Source: Ureibacillus thermosphaericus
Lineage (GTDB): Bacteria; Bacillota; Bacilli; Bacillales_A; Planococcaceae
Direction of reading: 5' to 3'
Assembly: GCF_012396605.1 (NCBI RefSeq)
Contig: NZ_JAAXPW010000003.1
Span: 1 to 64,000 of the forward strand
DNA: 64,000 bases
This document shows, in pieces, positions 1 through 8,317 of the stretch. Each line of letters begins with the position of its first letter. The first letter of the stretch is position 1. The notes below the pieces were generated by a model that worked only from the letters and a program-made list of their open reading frames with translations, was not told the DNA's origin and made no database searches. The position numbers and the translations under genes were made by a program.

Positions 1-122
1 TTTGCCGCTCGCTTCCTTCAGATTCCGCGTCACCACGGACACCCTTGCGTTAAGCTAACTGTTACTTCTGCCTTCACAGTTCGGGACTTACACCCTATAG
101 ATTACACCCATGCCAGGCGCAC
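1..122 (-). mobile_element. Group II intron, bacterial class C-like, 5' end (partial)
   Basis: Read on the - strand from 122, the sequence opens with GTGCGCCTGGCATGGGTG and continues through blocks such as AGGGTGTAAGTCCCGAACTG and AAGGGTGTCCGTGGTGACGC to GAAGGAAGC near the window edge. GTGCG is the group II intron 5' boundary, and these blocks resemble domain I of class C introns such as the one I recall from Bacillus halodurans. Class C introns insert just after Rho-independent terminators. Here the intron begins about 10 nt after the phoPR terminator stem, directly behind its T-tract. The rest of the intron, including any reverse transcriptase gene, lies left of the window. Confidence 0.8.
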
Positions 123-153
123 TAAAATAAAAAGCCGCCTACAACGGACGGCT
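121..153 (-). terminator. Rho-independent terminator of phoPR
   Basis: On the - strand AGCCGTC (153-147) pairs with GGCGGCT (139-133), with one G-T wobble, around a 7-nt loop. It is followed by TTTTTATTTTA, which runs into the intron boundary at 122. It lies about 100 nt after the phoR stop. Confidence 0.85.
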
Positions 154-250
154 CTTTTATTAGACAAATTACTAAATTTAAAAAGGGGGTTTCATTTAGT
201 ACAATAAACGTAGAGTATGAAGGTTTCATAACAAAATTGTAAAGAGAATG

Positions 251-1702
251 TTAAATTTCTCGATAAATAGGAATCATCACCCGCATACAAGTTCCTTTGC
301 CAACAGTGCTTTCTACTTCTATTTTCCCTCGATGGGCTTCTACTAAATGTTTTACAATTGCAAGCCCTAATCCAGTGCCCCCTGAATTTCTGCTTCGTGC
401 TTTATCAACGCGATAAAAACGCTCAAAAATGCGTGGAATTTCACTTTTCTCAATTCCAATTCCTTGATCTTCCACTTCCACAATTCCATAATGTTCATTT
501 TCTTTCATGCGCAATGTTATGACCGTATGATTTGGGGAATAGGTAATACTGTTTGCAATGAGGTTTGTAAAGATTTGAATTAAGCGGTTTTCGTCCCCCA
601 GCACCATCACATCTCGTTTAATATCAATATCAAACTCCATATTTTTATGATCCATTTTCGGGCTTGTTACTTCGACGGCACGTATTAACACATTTTTTAA
701 ACTTGTTGGGACTAATTTTACTGTATAGCCATGTTGTTCAATTTTCGATAAATCTAATAAGTCTTGTATTAACATTTGAAGTCGATTACTTTCTTGATAA
801 ATAATTTCTAAAAAGGATAGCAGCATTTTTTCATCTTTAAAAGCACCATCCAACAAAGTTTCAGAAAAACCTTTAATCGATGTAATCGGCGTTCTAAGTT
901 CATGAGAAACATTCGCCACAAAGTCTTTTCGAATCTGTTCTAAACGAATCAGCTCAGTAATATCATGCATAACGATGACAATTCCTAACCAGCGACCGTG
1001 ATCACCTACAACAGGTGCCCCATAAACTTGTTCATAAATTTTTTCGTTATTCATTTCAATCTCGATTTGTTGTCGAAAAGGAAGTTCCGTTAAAAATACA
1101 TGGTCTATAAATTTCTCCAATTCCCTAGGAAGACCGAGAGTTAAAAAGTTTTTTCCCTTTACTTCATTTAATGATAAATTAAATTCTTCCAAAAAGTGTC
1201 CATTAACAATGGATACTGTCCCTTCCCTATCAATCATGATAAGTGCGCTACCCATGTTTTCAATTAACGTCTTCAAGCGCTCATCTTCTATTTCTCTCAT
1301 TTTTTCAATTTCTTGAAGATTTCGCGCTAAAATATTAATGGAATTTCGCAATTCAATGATTGTCGCTGGTCCACTGGCATAAGTTCTTGCGCGATAATTC
1401 CCTTTAATCAATTCTCGTGCTGTTTCAGTCACATTTTCAATGGGGACAAGCAATTCTTTAATTAATCGATTTGCGATGTAGGCGATTAATAAAAATGCAA
1501 ACGTTAATAAGATCGCTAAAATAAAGGCTAGCTGATACTTAATCTGTTCAATTTGTTCCTCTGTAAATGGAATATCGTTTTTCATAAAATAACTTTCCAT
1601 ATAGAAAGGAAATAGCTGACCTAGTACAATACCAAGGACAGCTATAATTGAACCCGTTAGCATAATAAAGATGAAAAACAATCGATTGCTTTGAGATTTC
1701 AT
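251..1702 (-). CDS. phoR: Sensor histidine kinase PhoR, short extracellular loop
   Basis: Membrane histidine kinase of the PhoPR two-component system controlling the phosphate-starvation response. Order: TM1 (about 8-30), a loop of only about 25 residues, TM2 (57-78), HAMP (80-130), PAS (140-255), HisKA with H267 in FVANVSHELRTP, then HATPase with N box, GIGIE and GTGLGLAIV motifs. The H-box and following SIKGFSETLLDGA closely match Bacillus PhoR. It overlaps phoP by 4 nt (ATGA), so the two are translationally coupled. At 483 aa it is about 100 residues shorter than B. subtilis PhoR because the PDC-like extracytoplasmic domain is missing. A different phosphate-insensitive kinase is possible, but pairing and position favour PhoR. 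Confidence 0.92.
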   Translation of the reverse strand: MKSQSNRLFFIFIMLTGSIIAVLGIVLGQLFPFYMESYFMKNDIPFTEEQIEQIKYQLAFILAILLTFAFLLIAYIANRLIKELLVPIENVTETARELIKGNYRARTYASGPATIIELRNSINILARNLQEIEKMREIEDERLKTLIENMGSALIMIDREGTVSIVNGHFLEEFNLSLNEVKGKNFLTLGLPRELEKFIDHVFLTELPFRQQIEIEMNNEKIYEQVYGAPVVGDHGRWLGIVIVMHDITELIRLEQIRKDFVANVSHELRTPITSIKGFSETLLDGAFKDEKMLLSFLEIIYQESNRLQMLIQDLLDLSKIEQHGYTVKLVPTSLKNVLIRAVEVTSPKMDHKNMEFDIDIKRDVMVLGDENRLIQIFTNLIANSITYSPNHTVITLRMKENEHYGIVEVEDQGIGIEKSEIPRIFERFYRVDKARSRNSGGTGLGLAIVKHLVEAHRGKIEVESTVGKGTCMRVMIPIYREI

Positions 1703-2409
1703 TGTTTAGGCTCCTCAAATTTATAACCGATACCTCGCACCGTTTTGATAAACTTCGGTTTCCGGCTATTTTCTTCTATTTTATCCCGCAAATGACTTAT
1801 ATGAACATCGACAATACGTGTATCACCCGCAAAATCATAGTTCCAAACGGCACTCAACAATTGATCTCTAGTCAATACACGATTTTTATTTTCCACTAAG
1901 TATACAAGCAACTCAAATTCTTTAGGTGTAAATTCAAGTGGTTGATTGTCTAGAAAAGCTTCATAACGTTCTGGATAAACTTCTAATTTTCCAAAATGAT
2001 AATATTTTTTTTCTTTCTTTTCTTCTTGAAAACTTGAATTGAAACGGCGCAACACAGCTTTGACCCTAGCAATTACTTCTCTAGGACTAAAAGGTTTTGT
2101 CATATAGTCGTCAGCACCTAATTCAAGTCCCAATACTTTATCAAATTCATCATCACGAGCCGTTAACATGATGATGGGGATATTTTTCTTTTGACTCCTT
2201 AATTCTTTACAAACTTCCATCCCGTCCATCGTCGGCAACATTAAATCTAATAGAATTAAATCCGGCAAGTGCTCAAGGGCCATATCAAGCCCTTCTTTGC
2301 CATCGTGAGCGAGCAACACTTCATACCCGATGCGTTCTAAATTATACTTTAGCAATGTAGCAATCGATACTTCATCTTCTACAACTAAAATTGTTTGATT
2401 TGTTGACAT
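1699..2409 (-). CDS. phoP: Response regulator PhoP (OmpR family)
   Basis: Phosphorylated by PhoR and binds Pho-box promoters. The receiver domain (residues 5-118) has the acidic pair in VVEDE, phospho-acceptor D55 in LLDLMLP and the K in TKPFSP. A winged-helix Trans_reg_C domain (about 135-232) ends with HISHLRDKIE and VRGIGYKF. I chose the ATG at 2409 because GGAGGATTAATC immediately precedes it. The reading frame is open for 13 more codons upstream, but those include the Shine-Dalgarno. First gene of the phoPR operon. Confidence 0.95.
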   Translation of the reverse strand: MSTNQTILVVEDEVSIATLLKYNLERIGYEVLLAHDGKEGLDMALEHLPDLILLDLMLPTMDGMEVCKELRSQKKNIPIIMLTARDDEFDKVLGLELGADDYMTKPFSPREVIARVKAVLRRFNSSFQEEKKEKKYYHFGKLEVYPERYEAFLDNQPLEFTPKEFELLVYLVENKNRVLTRDQLLSAVWNYDFAGDTRIVDVHISHLRDKIEENSRKPKFIKTVRGIGYKFEEPKQ

Positions 2410-2466
2410 GATTAATCCTCCATATTGCCTGTGATTTGAAACCCCCATTTCAAATCAGTAATTTGT

Positions 2467-2904
2467 TTATATTGGAGGTAAAACTTTTAATATGCCATGT
2501 AAGACTTGTTGGTGACTTTTATTCATTGCATCTACTTGAATACTTACAATATTATTTTCGTAGTCAATGTGCTGGACTTCTAGCAGAAATTCGATTGTTT
2601 CATAATGATATACCGGTTCTAAGTATATAATATTTTGCTCGCGAATATGCGAACCTGGACCGGGTAAATGCTTAGAAATGGCACTTGTCACGATTCCATT
2701 CAACATAATCGTTGGGACAATTGGCTTTTTAAAAAATGTATCTTTTGCATATTCATGCTGAATATATAATGGATTATTATCATTTGTTAACCCTAAATAT
2801 ATAAGCAAGTCTTTATCTTCAATTGTTTCAACTAAGTGAATCCTTTCACCAACAGCAATTTCATCAATTTTCTTGCCAATCTTGGTTCTTGCCCCGTTTA
2901 GCAA
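2467..2904 (-). CDS. MaoC-like hotdog protein (R-specific hydratase family), catalytic His absent
   Basis: A 145-aa single hotdog-fold protein of the MaoC / R-specific enoyl-CoA hydratase (PhaJ) family. The hydratase-2 block is visible as TNDNNPLY (residues 40-47) followed by PIVPTIMLNG. In PhaJ the motif is D-x-N-P-L-H with catalytic Asp and His. Here Asp42 is kept but the His position is Tyr47, and the following HG is PT. It may therefore be non-hydrating or act on another thioester; the substrate is unknown. It starts at TTG 2904 behind a GGGGG Shine-Dalgarno 11 nt upstream. It lies between phoP and mdh, all on the - strand, and no terminator is obvious between it and mdh. Confidence 0.75.
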   Translation of the reverse strand: MLNGARTKIGKKIDEIAVGERIHLVETIEDKDLLIYLGLTNDNNPLYIQHEYAKDTFFKKPIVPTIMLNGIVTSAISKHLPGPGSHIREQNIIYLEPVYHYETIEFLLEVQHIDYENNIVSIQVDAMNKSHQQVLHGILKVLPPI

Positions 2905-2926
2905 ATCGAAAAATTCCCCCTAATTG

Positions 2927-2940
2927 GTTACTTTAGTAAC
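2927..2940. other. Palindrome upstream of MaoC-like gene
   Basis: GTTACT-TT-AGTAAC, two perfect 6-bp arms with a 2-nt centre, 22 nt upstream of the TTG start of the MaoC-like gene. It could be an operator or a short hairpin. There is no T-tract next to it, and no regulator is assigned. Confidence 0.3.
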
Positions 2941-2986
2941 ATAGTATCAGTTTTTTCAGAAAATAGCCACAATAAAAGGACACAAA

Positions 2987-3925
2987 TTAAGATAAGGCTT
3001 TCATAACATTTCTTACAGATTCAGCGGATTTTTGTAATGCTTCTTTCTCTTCTTCCGTTAATTCTAACTCGAAAATTTTCTCCACACCATTAGCTCCAAT
3101 CAAAGTTGGTACGCCTAAATAAATATCTTCAAAACCATATTCCCCTTCTAAATAAGCAATTGTTGGCAATATACGACGCTGATCTTTTATAATCGCTTCT
3201 GCCATTTCCACTAATGCAGCTGAAGGGGCATAATATGCCGAACCATTTCCTAATAAGTTGACAATTTCTCCTCCACCCACTCGAGTTCGTTGAACAATTT
3301 CTTCAAGTCGTTGTTTTGAAATCAACGTTTCAATAGGGATTCCACCTACGTAAGAATAACGAGTGAGCGGCACCATTGTATCTCCATGTCCTCCTAAAAC
3401 AAAACCAGTGACATCTTTTACAGATACATTTAATTCCTCTGCCACAAAAGCACGGAATCGTGCTGTATCTAATATGCCAGATTGTCCCATAACTTTATTT
3501 TTCGGAAGACCGGATTCTTTATATGCTACATACGTCATAGCGTCAACTGGGTTCGTTAATACAATAATTGTTGGATCTGAAGAATACTTCATGATTTCTT
3601 TTGTTACCGATTTTACGACTTTTTGATTGATTTGTACTAAATCATCACGGCTCATTCCAGGTTTTCGTGCTACGCCTGCAGTGATGATGACTAAATCTGA
3701 ATTAGCTGTTTTCTCGTAATTTGATGTCCCGATAACATAAGAGTCAAAACCTTGAATCGGTGCTGCTTCCCACATATCCAACGCCTTTCCTTTTGTTGGA
3801 TTTTCTACTTCGGGAATATCGACTAATACAACATCTCCCAATTCTTTTTGTGCCAATAAAAAAGCTGTCGTAGCACCAGTAAATCCTGCTCCAATCACAG
3901 AAATCTTTTTTCTTTTTAAAGTCAT
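2987..3925 (-). CDS. mdh: Malate dehydrogenase
   Basis: Cytosolic NAD-dependent malate dehydrogenase of the TCA cycle, LDH-like MDH group, 312 aa as in B. subtilis. The Rossmann motif [10 protein letters not shown] is at 11-20, followed by LVDIPE with the NAD-selective Asp. Substrate arginines and the catalytic His of [10 protein letters not shown] are present, and [13 protein letters not shown] is typical of the C-terminus. ATG 3925 follows GAGGTGTAATCC. A strong terminator-like hairpin sits just upstream between icd and mdh, so mdh depends on read-through or on a promoter beyond the hairpin. Confidence 0.96.
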   Translation of the reverse strand: MTLKRKKISVIGAGFTGATTAFLLAQKELGDVVLVDIPEVENPTKGKALDMWEAAPIQGFDSYVIGTSNYEKTANSDLVIITAGVARKPGMSRDDLVQINQKVVKSVTKEIMKYSSDPTIIVLTNPVDAMTYVAYKESGLPKNKVMGQSGILDTARFRAFVAEELNVSVKDVTGFVLGGHGDTMVPLTRYSYVGGIPIETLISKQRLEEIVQRTRVGGGEIVNLLGNGSAYYAPSAALVEMAEAIIKDQRRILPTIAYLEGEYGFEDIYLGVPTLIGANGVEKIFELELTEEEKEALQKSAESVRNVMKALS

Positions 3926-3954
3926 GGATTACACCTCTTTCACAAAAATAATAA

Positions 3955-3993
3955 ATAAAAAGGGTCGTCTCAATCTGTTAGTTGAGACGGCCC
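3955..3993 (-). terminator. Terminator or attenuator between icd and mdh
   Basis: A 12-bp stem, GGGTCGTCTCAA (3962-3973) with TTGAGACGGCCC (3982-3993), has one G-T pair and an 8-nt loop. On the - strand it is followed by TTTTTATTTATT. It is 79 nt after icd and only 30 nt before the mdh start, so it may set relative mdh expression. Confidence 0.85.
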
Positions 3994-4040
3994 AATTCAA
4001 TCCGATTACTCGGTAAGCCTAAATATACAATTCTACAAAA

Positions 4041-4070
4041 GATATATTATTCCTTCTAGAAACTTATCAA
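4041..4070 (-). promoter_or_regulatory. Possible mdh promoter upstream of the hairpin
   Basis: On the - strand TTGATA (4070-4065) and TATATC (4046-4041) are separated by 18 nt, directly after the icd stop. If used, the hairpin at 3962-3993 would lie in the mdh leader. The boxes are imperfect. Confidence 0.3.
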
Positions 4071-4071
4071 A

Positions 4072-5337
4072 TTAAAGGTTTTTAATTAATTCATCTGCGA
4101 ATTCAGAGCATTTAACTTCTGTCGCACCATCCATTAGACGTGCAAAGTCATAAGTAACTACTTTTGAAGCAATAGTTTTTTCAATTGATTTGATAATTAA
4201 ATCTGCTGCTTCTTTCCAACCAAGGTGTTCAAACATTAACACACCAGAAAGAATTACAGATGAAGGGTTCACTTTGTCTAATCCAGCGTATTTTGGAGCA
4301 GTTCCGTGAGTAGCTTCAAAAATTGCGTGACCAGTTACATAGTTGATGTTTGCACCTGGAGCGATACCGATACCACCAACTTGTGCAGCTAATGCGTCAG
4401 AAATGTAGTCACCATTTAAGTTCATTGTAGCTACTACATCGAACTCTTTCGGACGAGTTAATACTTGTTGTAAGAAGATGTCAGCAATTGTATCTTTTAC
4501 GATAATTTTACCAGCTGCTTCTGCTTCAGCTTGAGCTTCGTTTGCAGCTTCAACGCCTTTTTCAGCTTTAATGCGATCGTATTGATCCCAAGTGAATACT
4601 TTATCACCGAATTCACGTTCAGCTAATTCATAACCCCATTTTTTGAAGCCGCCTTCAGTGAATTTCATGATGTTACCTTTATGAACTAAAGTTACTGATT
4701 TGCGTCCTTCGCGAATAGCGTATTCAATAGCAGCACGAACTAGGCGCTCAGTACCTTCGATAGAGATTGGCTTAATACCAATTGCAGAACTTTCAGGGAA
4801 GCGGATTTTATTTACGCCAAATTCTTCTTGTAAGATGCTAATTAATTTTTTTGCATTCTCTGATTGAGCTTCGTATTCAATACCAGCATAAATATCTTCT
4901 GTGTTTTCACGGAAGATTACCATATCAACATGTTCAGGATGTTTTACAGGAGATGGAACACCTTCGAAGTAACGAACAGGACGTAAGCACACATATAAGT
5001 CAAGTTGTTGACGTAATGCTACGTTTAATGAACGAATTCCTCCGCCTACAGGAGTTGTAAGAGGACCTTTGATTGCAATTAAGTATTCGCTAATTTTATC
5101 TAAAGTTTCTTGTGGTAACCACTCACCAGTTTGATTGAATGCTTTCTCACCAGCAAGAACTTCCAACCATTGGATTTTTCTTTCGCCATTGTATGCTTTT
5201 TCAACAGCTGCATCAAATACACGTTGAGCTGCTGCCCAAATATCTGGTCCAGTACCATCTCCTTCAATGAAAGGAATAACAGGGTTGTTAGGTACTACTA
5301 ATTTACCGTTTTCTACTGTAATTTTACCGTTAGTCAT
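4072..5337 (-). CDS. icd: NADP-dependent isocitrate dehydrogenase
   Basis: Converts isocitrate to 2-oxoglutarate and CO2 with NADP in the TCA cycle. It is a 421-aa homodimeric-type bacterial enzyme (B. subtilis 423 aa). Visible features: [12 protein letters not shown] near the N-terminus, RSLNVALRQ with the substrate/phosphorylatable Ser region, [12 protein letters not shown], and HGTAPKYAG, whose Lys-Tyr pair marks NADP rather than NAD use. ATG 5337 follows AGGAGGCAACATAC. It is second after citZ, with a 107-nt gap that holds a strong stem-loop. Confidence 0.97.
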   Translation of the reverse strand: MTNGKITVENGKLVVPNNPVIPFIEGDGTGPDIWAAAQRVFDAAVEKAYNGERKIQWLEVLAGEKAFNQTGEWLPQETLDKISEYLIAIKGPLTTPVGGGIRSLNVALRQQLDLYVCLRPVRYFEGVPSPVKHPEHVDMVIFRENTEDIYAGIEYEAQSENAKKLISILQEEFGVNKIRFPESSAIGIKPISIEGTERLVRAAIEYAIREGRKSVTLVHKGNIMKFTEGGFKKWGYELAEREFGDKVFTWDQYDRIKAEKGVEAANEAQAEAEAAGKIIVKDTIADIFLQQVLTRPKEFDVVATMNLNGDYISDALAAQVGGIGIAPGANINYVTGHAIFEATHGTAPKYAGLDKVNPSSVILSGVLMFEHLGWKEAADLIIKSIEKTIASKVVTYDFARLMDGATEVKCSEFADELIKNL

Positions 5338-5363
5338 GTATGTTGCCTCCTATATTCATGAGT

Positions 5364-5393
5364 CTAGGACTGTGTCGTTTAACACAGTCCTAG
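5364..5393 (-). other. Intercistronic stem-loop citZ-icd
   Basis: A perfect 12-bp stem, CTAGGACTGTGT / ACACAGTCCTAG, with a 6-nt loop. On the - strand no T-tract follows; instead the icd Shine-Dalgarno comes about 15 nt later. This favours an mRNA-processing or stability element over a terminator. Confidence 0.6.
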
Positions 5394-5444
5394 TGTATTT
5401 TAGCATATTTTCTAAAAATTTTCTTATTAGATTAGAATAAAAAA

Positions 5445-6560
5445 TTATCTTTCATCGATTGGAACGTATTGTTGACGTTGTGGTCCAACATATTCAGCAC
5501 GAGGACGAATTAAGCGGTTATTTGCATATTGTTCAAGAATGTGAGCAAGCCATCCAGATGTACGAGATACTGCAAAGATTGGTGTGAATAGGTCATGCTC
5601 AATGTCTAGTGAGTCATACACTGATGCAGAGAAGAAGTCAACATTTGCTGGAAGACCTTTTTGTCCAACTACGATGTCATGAATTTTCACAGACATTTCG
5701 TATAATTCTGGTTTTCCTCTTAATGCTGTTAATTTTTCACTCATTACACGTAAATGTTTAGCACGTGGGTCTCCTTTGCGATATACGCGGTGACCGAATC
5801 CCATGATTTTTTCTTTGTTATTTAATTTGTTCATAATGTAAGGTTCTACGTTTTCGATTGAACCAATTTCAGTTAACATTTTCATTACTTGTTCGTTAGC
5901 TCCACCGTGAAGCGGCCCTTTTAATGCTCCGATTGCAGCAGTAATACCAGAGTAAACGTCAGAAAGTGTAGCGACACATACGCGCGCAGTAAATGTTGAA
6001 GCATTTAATTCGTGGTCCGCATGCAGAATTAATGCTTTATCAAATGCTTCTACTTCAATTGGCTCAGGATCTTTACCATGTAACATATATAAGAAGTTTG
6101 CTGCATATCCTAATTCAGGTTTTGGAGCAACAGGTTCTAAACCTTTACGTACACGAGCAAATGCTGTTACAATTGTCGAAATTTTTGCTTGAAGACGAAT
6201 TGCTTTGCGATAGTTCGCTTCATCACTCATTACGTCAGCTTCTTCATCATACGCACTTAATAAAGAAACCGCTGTACGTAATGCAGCCATTGGATGAACT
6301 TTATCTAGAGGCATTGATTTAAATACATCGATAATTTGTTGAGGAATTTCAGCATTTTCAGCTAATTGTTTTTTAAGTTCTGCTAATTCTTCTTTATTTG
6401 GAAGACGTTGGTGCCATAATAGATAGATTACTTCTTCGAAAGTAGCATTTTCAGCCAAATCATCGATACTATAACCTACATATGTAAGTGTATCGTCGAT
6501 TATTGAACTGATTTTTGATTCAGCTGCAATAATACCCTCTAAACCGCGTGTTGCTGTCAT
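5445..6560 (-). CDS. citZ: Citrate synthase (type II)
   Basis: Condenses oxaloacetate and acetyl-CoA to citrate. At 371 aa it is the short bacterial form, like B. subtilis CitZ. Catalytic His and Asp regions are visible: LKGPLHGGANEQ, MGFGHRVYRKGDPRA and VDFFSASVYDSL. ATG 6560 follows GAGGGAGCG. First gene of a citZ-icd unit, with a good promoter and cre-like sites upstream. Confidence 0.97.
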   Translation of the reverse strand: MTATRGLEGIIAAESKISSIIDDTLTYVGYSIDDLAENATFEEVIYLLWHQRLPNKEELAELKKQLAENAEIPQQIIDVFKSMPLDKVHPMAALRTAVSLLSAYDEEADVMSDEANYRKAIRLQAKISTIVTAFARVRKGLEPVAPKPELGYAANFLYMLHGKDPEPIEVEAFDKALILHADHELNASTFTARVCVATLSDVYSGITAAIGALKGPLHGGANEQVMKMLTEIGSIENVEPYIMNKLNNKEKIMGFGHRVYRKGDPRAKHLRVMSEKLTALRGKPELYEMSVKIHDIVVGQKGLPANVDFFSASVYDSLDIEHDLFTPIFAVSRTSGWLAHILEQYANNRLIRPRAEYVGPQRQQYVPIDER

Positions 6561-6607
6561 ATAAAATCGCTCCCTCTCTTTAAATTTTAAAAAAATGTAA
6601 GTACTTA

Positions 6608-6622
6608 TTGTAAGTGCTTTCT
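6608..6622 (+). promoter_or_regulatory. cre-like site in citZ leader
   Basis: TTGTAAGTGCTTTCT matches the catabolite-responsive consensus WTGNAANCGNWNNCW except for T in place of C at the CG centre. It lies downstream of the predicted citZ start point, where CcpA could act as a roadblock. Weak on its own. Confidence 0.35.
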
Positions 6623-6670
6623 TTTTCTTCTATGACACTTACGATCGTTTCGCTCATAATGAACCTATTA

Positions 6671-6685
6671 TTAAATCGCTTACAT
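6671..6685 (-). promoter_or_regulatory. cre-like site at the citZ transcription start
   Basis: On the - strand ATGTAAGCGATTTAA fits the cre consensus with one mismatch (A for the conserved C). It begins about 6 nt after the -10 box, so it would overlap the start point. citZ is a known CcpA target in B. subtilis. Confidence 0.5.
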
Positions 6686-6690
6686 GGTTA

Positions 6691-6719
6691 ATTATAATAA
6701 ATTTTGACGGCTTTGTGAA
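6691..6719 (-). promoter_or_regulatory. citZ sigma-A promoter
   Basis: On the - strand TTCACA (6719-6714), a 17-nt spacer and a perfect TATAAT (6696-6691). The leader is about 125 nt. Confidence 0.7.
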
Positions 6720-6828
6720 TAATTTTTCAAAAATAAAGAAAAAATCGTATTTTTAATAAAATCACCACTTAAACGAGAATAATTCCACGTTAACGAGATT
6801 ATAATTACTTGGACTAGGGGTGATAAAT

Positions 6829-7797
6829 TTGCAATTGAATAAATTTTCAACCTATTCGAATAAAAATGTAATTCAGTTGCTCGTGCTGATTTTATATTTT
6901 ATTTTCCTTTGGCTCGTATTACCCATTTCATTAGCAATATTTTTTGCATATATGTTATATCCAATTATTCACTTTTGCCATCAGCGACTGAAACTACCAT
7001 ATATCATAAGTGCCATCATTATATCTTTATTAATCTTCCTATCAATTTATTCCTTCTTTTATATCACCATTCAAAGTATTATTGCCATTTATCCAGAAAT
7101 AAAAATACAAGTAGATAATCTTCAATTATTTGATTCCGAATATTTAGTGGTATTAGAAAACATATTTAATGAGTCTTTATCGTATATCGATACTGCTATT
7201 ATGAGTTTGGCTAGTTATTTGCAAGACTTTTTTCAATACATTTTTGAGCTCTTTATTTTTCTAGTGGCTTTCTTCTTTGCCTTGTTTGAATCAAGAAGAA
7301 ATCGATACTGGTTTTTTATCTATGTGCCTAAACCATATCGTAAAGAATGGAAACAATATTTCTCCAAGGCGATGAACTTATTTAGCTATTTCTTATATGT
7401 AGAATTTCAGTTGTTCATTATTACCTTTTTCCTTCTTAGTATTGGACTGGCATTACTAAAATTTGAAAATCCAATAAACAAAGCCTTTCTAATCTCTTTT
7501 GCAGATGTATTGCCATTTTTCGGAATTGGGTTATTTCTCATTCCTATCGCCATATACTTTTTTGCAATTGGAGATAAGTTCGTAAGTTTAGCATTGGTTT
7601 TGCTTTATGTATTTATACAAATAACAAGGCAGCTAACTGAATCATTATTATGGGCATCCACTTTCCAATTGCGAACAGTCCACACATTTTTAATCAGCGC
7701 TGCCTCTATATTGTTGTTTGGGGTTTATGGTATATTGCTGAGTCCATTTATATTATTGATAGCTGTGAAAGTCAAACAAAAATCTATCGCTGGATAA
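6829..7797 (+). CDS. ytvI: AI-2E family (YtvI-like) membrane protein
   Basis: An integral membrane protein of about 322 aa from the AI-2E/PerM exporter superfamily, called YtvI at this position in B. subtilis, where a sporulation link is reported. It has a TM pair at about 15-50, a third at 57-85, a soluble amphipathic stretch (90-125), then several TM segments, ending in VYGILLSPFILLIAV, typical of the family. I prefer TTG 6829, 8 nt after AGGGG; the frame also opens at GTG 6820, which overlaps that Shine-Dalgarno. It is on the + strand, opposite its neighbours, and its last 14 nt overlap the 3' end of fxsA. Substrate unknown. Confidence 0.75.
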   Translation: MQLNKFSTYSNKNVIQLLVLILYFIFLWLVLPISLAIFFAYMLYPIIHFCHQRLKLPYIISAIIISLLIFLSIYSFFYITIQSIIAIYPEIKIQVDNLQLFDSEYLVVLENIFNESLSYIDTAIMSLASYLQDFFQYIFELFIFLVAFFFALFESRRNRYWFFIYVPKPYRKEWKQYFSKAMNLFSYFLYVEFQLFIITFFLLSIGLALLKFENPINKAFLISFADVLPFFGIGLFLIPIAIYFFAIGDKFVSLALVLLYVFIQITRQLTESLLWASTFQLRTVHTFLISAASILLFGVYGILLSPFILLIAVKVKQKSIAG

Positions 7798-8173
7798 TAA
7801 TCATCTCACTGTTTTTCATTTTTTTACGAATCCATTCTAAGATCATCGGTTTATAGAGACGTCTTGTCCATGGAAGAACCAAAGTAAAAGCAATTATATC
7901 CGTGAGAAATCCTGGTAATAAAAATAATACTCCTCCTAAAAATACGAGAAATGCATCGATCACCGCTTGTCCTGGGGGTTCTCCCCGTCGAATGCTATTC
8001 TGAATATTTTGTACGGATTCCAATCCTTGCTTTTTTGTTAACATCGCTCCAAATAAACTTGCTAATACAATTAATAACAATGTACTTAAGATGCCTAACC
8101 AATTACCGACGACAATGAAAATTGCAATCTCTATAAGAACAAACGCAATACATATGGAAAATAACTTTTTCAA
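7784..8173 (-). CDS. fxsA: FxsA family membrane protein
   Basis: A small membrane protein of 129 aa, FxsA/YtwI family. Two N-terminal TM helices (about 4-22 and 25-45), the conserved GAMLTKKQGLESVQNIQ segment, then two more TM segments with GGVLFLLPGFLTDIIAF, which is diagnostic, and a basic tail. E. coli FxsA over-expression relieves phage T7 exclusion by F; the native role is unknown. It is downstream of pyk on the - strand, with a hairpin between, and convergent with ytvI. Confidence 0.88.
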   Translation of the reverse strand: MKKLFSICIAFVLIEIAIFIVVGNWLGILSTLLLIVLASLFGAMLTKKQGLESVQNIQNSIRRGEPPGQAVIDAFLVFLGGVLFLLPGFLTDIIAFTLVLPWTRRLYKPMILEWIRKKMKNSEMIIIQR

Positions 8174-8263
8174 ATAATACCCTCCATTAGAGTAATTTTT
8201 TGACTACCATATATACGAAATTGCTAGGCTAAAAGTTTCAATTACAATAATATCGTAACAATA

Positions 8264-8307
8264 AATTGGGCTGTTAAAAAGTTTTCTACTTTTTAGACAG
8301 CCCAATT
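8264..8307 (-). terminator. Hairpin downstream of pyk
   Basis: A long stem, AATTGGGCTGTTAAAAAG with CTTTTTAGACAGCCCAATT, with one bulge and a short loop. The T-tract on the - strand is weak, so termination may be partial. Confidence 0.6.
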
Positions 8308-8317
8308 ATGCTAATGC

